Shown here: positions 62,760 to 64,000 of the stretch, piece by piece
Position numbering within the stretch: position 1 is the stretch's first letter
How the letters are laid out: every line of letters begins with the position of its first letter
NCBI RefSeq assembly: GCF_021134715.1
Contig: NC_060023.1
Coordinates: 11,656,001 to 11,720,000, forward strand
Source: Daphnia pulex
Lineage: Eukaryota > Arthropoda > Branchiopoda > Diplostraca > Daphniidae
Reading direction: 5' to 3'
DNA: 64,000 bases
Program-made: the position numbers and the translations under genes
Notes under the pieces: generated by a model
Seen by the model: the letters and a program-made list of their open reading frames with translations, nothing else
Database searches by the model: none
What the model was told of the DNA's origin: nothing

Positions 62760-63417
62760 GTCCCCCCCACGAGGATCTCACCCTGGTGGATTCAACTTTT
62801 CAGCGGATGGATGGAGCACCTGTGGATGGATGCCTGGCCGTATTTCCCAGGCATAAAGGTAGGACAAATTCATCTCTATTCTTCCTTTTCGACTGTTTGG
62901 TGGCATTGATTATTGCGTGACACATTACGGAGTAGGATTATTCCTGAGCTAGGCATTTTGACTGGAACTGTTTTCTCTTGAAGTTTTTTGTTGACTCAGT
63001 CACGGTGCATAGAACGTCTGTGGCCCGGATTTGTACCTCACAACTTTGTCTGTGGGTAAACAATCGAAAGTGCAAAGAAAATCTTATGACTGTCGTTCAT
63101 TGTCGAAATGAATGGTCGATAAAAGAAGAACGGCCAAACAAAGAGAAAAGTTTCCTTTTTATTGTATATCGGACAATAACACACACGAATAATGATTTGT
63201 ATACGTATCAAATGAGAGAAGAAAATGAGCATCGAAATATAGTATAATATACTGTATAATATGTATAGTAGAAATCCTTGAAAGAGAATGATGTTTTTTA
63301 TTTTTAAATACGAAAGATGTGACATGTCAAAATCGCCGCAAATTTTTTGAAAGAATAATCGTCTTTTTCATTTTCATTTTGTTTTCTTCTTTGGTGTGGA
63401 TCACATTCAGAGTCCTG

Positions 63418-63448
63418 TATATAAATAGTCCTGGGAATTTTGCTCAGT
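63418..63448 (+). promoter_or_regulatory. Possible core promoter: TATATAAATAG and TCAGT initiator
   Basis: The TATA element at about 63418-63427 lies some 25-28 bp before TCAGT (63444-63448). A short ORF begins at 63483 but has no recognisable product, so the transcript may have a non-coding first exon and continue beyond the window. Confidence 0.35.
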
Positions 63449-64000
63449 TAACGTTTTGGCACACGGCTGATCTCAACTACATATGAGGAAGAGTGAACTA
63501 CACGCTATGTCTAATAATCGGCAATGTAAACTACTAACGTAAACTCAAATGATCTCTTTTGGACTATATTCAGAAAAGTACGTAATTATAAATGCAAAAC
63601 GAGTTGAGACGAAACCTTACACAGTCAATTGTAAAGGTAGTAAATTTTCGAAACTAAAACTTCACTTCATCTATCAGAGTCATGCTGAAGTTGTCTTCTA
63701 CTGACACGGTTATAAAATACGAATTGACGAAAATCGTTTACTCAGGACATTTGGACACGCCCTTAAATGAATCAGAATTTAAAAAGAAACTCACACTGGG
63801 AAGAGAGAGAGAGAAATTTAAAATAGAAACGCGGTGGTGGCACTCTCGGTTTCTTTTTCTGGAATTTTTCCGAGTCGAATAATCGGAGTCGATCGCCGAG
63901 GGGTTCGCATAACTGCCCAACATTTTTGTGTGTGGGTTGACACATCAGAAGACATTCATGGAGGTTATTCTTTTTCATAGTATGTCGATATTATTCGAGT

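Larger units (their letters stand above)
61467..64000. other. Intergenic region at the right edge
   Basis: AT-rich with no supported gene. It contains a stem-loop near 62.74 kb and a TATA/initiator pair near 63.43 kb. Confidence 0.4.

Overview
The window looks like chromosomal DNA of a branchiopod crustacean, most probably Daphnia. The evidence is intron-rich genes with short GT-AG introns (about 55-80 bp), arthropod gustatory receptors, a chitin-binding cuticle protein, Tyr/Thr-rich secreted proteins of a kind I associate with Daphnia, and DNA-transposon and foldback debris. The species is inferred. Spliced models were built by hand from splice sites and reading frame; most sum to exact codon multiples.

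1-18.7 kb is a cluster of five related RING / B-box-like / coiled-coil (TRIM-like) genes. They share an N-terminal half but carry different C-terminal modules. Gene A (minus, cut by the window edge) and gene B (plus) are divergent neighbours and both end in a cyclophilin-like domain. Gene C adds a very long coiled coil and then zinc fingers otherwise typical of CBP/p300, in the order ZZ, TAZ2, TAZ1, followed by a C-terminal NCBD-like helix pair, with no acetyltransferase or bromodomain. Gene D has ZZ-TAZ2 but is split by a 1.36-kb DNA transposon with 81-bp perfect terminal inverted repeats, a THAP fragment and a DDE remnant. Gene E has only the RING-coiled-coil half and a short tail. This cluster is the most unusual part of the window.

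18.7-38.1 kb is gene-poor. It holds an alpha-1,3-fucosyltransferase (GT10), a foldback element with a 30-nt perfect palindrome, a second terminal-inverted-repeat element, a decaying array of Tyr-rich secreted protein exons with an intact TATA box, and a tRNA-like SINE.

38.1-49.2 kb is conserved and compact: a spermine/polyamine oxidase, tail-to-tail with prefoldin subunit 6; a Ca2+-regulated mitochondrial ATP-Mg/Pi carrier (SCaMC) with what looks like an alternative EF-hand-less first exon; and two tandem gustatory receptors with matching exon structure.

50.5-61.5 kb holds a small secreted protein with RRRR/RR sites before GLFY-type sequences, two alpha-1,4-galactosyltransferase-like (GT32) genes that share a 246-bp near-identical patch, two intronless paralogues of an unrecognised family, an intronless HTH gene, and a cuticle protein with a long Thr/Tyr/Pro tandem repeat. 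The last 2.5 kb has no gene I can support, only a hairpin and a TATA/initiator pair.
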